NCBI GenBank assembly: GCA_028690255.1
Contig: JAQVBP010000179.1
Coordinates: 1 to 5,285, forward strand
DNA: 5,285 bases
Direction: 5' to 3'
Source: Methanosarcinaceae archaeon
Lineage (GTDB): Archaea > Halobacteriota > Methanosarcinia > Methanosarcinales > Methanosarcinaceae
Under the pieces are notes generated by a model. That model had not been told where the DNA came from. It ran no database searches and saw nothing but the letters and a program-made list of their open reading frames with translations. Of this stretch, positions 5,177 through 5,285 are shown piece by piece; position 1 is the first letter of the stretch, and each line of letters starts with the position of its first letter. The translations under genes and the position numbers were made by a program.

Positions 5177-5193
5177 GGTTTTGGAATAAAACC
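5177..5193 (+). repeat. 6-bp hairpin in the presumed leader of the last gene
   Basis: GGTTTT (5177-5182) pairs perfectly with AAAACC (5188-5193) around a GGAAT loop. It lies about 60 nt before the probable start at 5256. It is short and AT-rich, so its stability is modest. Confidence 0.3.
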
Positions 5194-5255
5194 TTCTGAG
5201 TCGCCTGACCCGGAATTTTGAGCTGGACTTTTTGTTTAAACGAGGTTGGGATTGA

Positions 5256-5285
5256 TTGCTGAGGATAGGAATAATACGGGCCCTC
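5256..5285 (+). CDS. First ten codons of a gene leaving the window, resembling CoA-dehydratase-activase-related (DUF2229) proteins
   Basis: A TTG at 5256 directly follows an in-frame TGA (5253-5255) and opens a frame to the window end reading (M)LRIGIIRAL. GAGGT at 5242-5246 provides a Shine-Dalgarno site 9 nt upstream. The wording RIGI-x-RAL is what I recall at the very start of DUF2229 proteins related to the 2-hydroxyacyl-CoA dehydratase activase, usually '(K/R)IGIPRALLYY'. Here isoleucine replaces proline. Ten residues cannot prove the family. A competing TTG at 5252, better spaced from the same site, reads (M)IAEDRNNTGP in another frame and cannot be excluded. Confidence 0.35.
   Translation, partial: MLRIGIIRAL

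Larger units (their letters stand above)
4858..5255. other. 398-bp intergenic region with regulatory-like elements, no accepted gene
   Basis: No supported gene is present. From left to right it contains an AT-rich segment with a small hairpin and T-run after acyP, a GGGCGTGT motif resembling an IS end, a GC-rich patch (about 4990-5012), a TATA box at 5111-5118, a second TATA-like stretch (CATATAT, near 5164-5170) and a 6-bp hairpin at 5177-5193. A 61-codon minus-strand frame (4981-5166) has no ribosome binding site and no recognisable family. The stretch most likely serves as terminator for acyP and promoter plus leader for the gene starting near 5256. Confidence 0.55.

Overview
The window reads as a piece of an archaeal chromosome, most likely from a Methanosarcina-type methanogen. 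The reasons are a secreted DUF3344 protein next to a DUF11-like surface-repeat protein (a pairing I associate with Methanosarcinales), GGTGA/GAGG-type ribosome binding sites, a clear archaeal TATA box, and wide AT-rich gaps between GC-richer genes. This assignment is inferred from content; no rRNA or other marker gene is present. All genes I accept lie on the + strand, and all five visible stop codons are TGA.

Layout. (1) 2-424: the C-terminal end of an extracytoplasmic DUF11/CARDB-like repeat protein that begins before the window. (2) 425-998: about 570 bp without a convincing gene. It holds short, possibly decayed reading-frame pieces, a perfect 9-bp inverted repeat, a TATA-like element and a sequence resembling an insertion-sequence end. 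(3) 1020-1988: a signal-peptide-bearing DUF3344 protein. (4) 2010-2747: a LolD/MacB-type ABC transporter ATPase 21 bp further on, with no permease gene in the window. (5) 2827-4404: an M20-family aminoacyl-histidine dipeptidase (PepD) with its own TATA box so close to the ATG that the mRNA may be leaderless. (6) 4405-4575: a 47-nt stem-loop and a 45-nt all-purine tract containing a 14-bp tandem repeat. (7) 4576-4857: an acylphosphatase. (8) 4858-5255: non-coding, with a possible terminator, another IS-end-like motif, a TATA box and a small hairpin. (9) 5256-5285: probably the first ten codons of a gene that continues beyond the window, resembling the start of CoA-dehydratase-activase-related (DUF2229) proteins.

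How the genes fit together. The DUF3344 gene and the ATPase are close enough to be one transcript, suggesting a surface or export function in which the ATPase would power a MacB/FtsX-like permease encoded elsewhere. PepD (peptide turnover) and acylphosphatase (acyl-phosphate hydrolysis) are cytosolic housekeeping enzymes with no evident link to the first group. I see no CRISPR array, RNA gene, intact transposase or obvious defence system. The most unusual points are the apparently permease-less ATPase beside a secreted DUF3344 protein, the probable leaderless pepD with its in-frame 18-bp repeat, and the structured pepD-acylphosphatase spacer.
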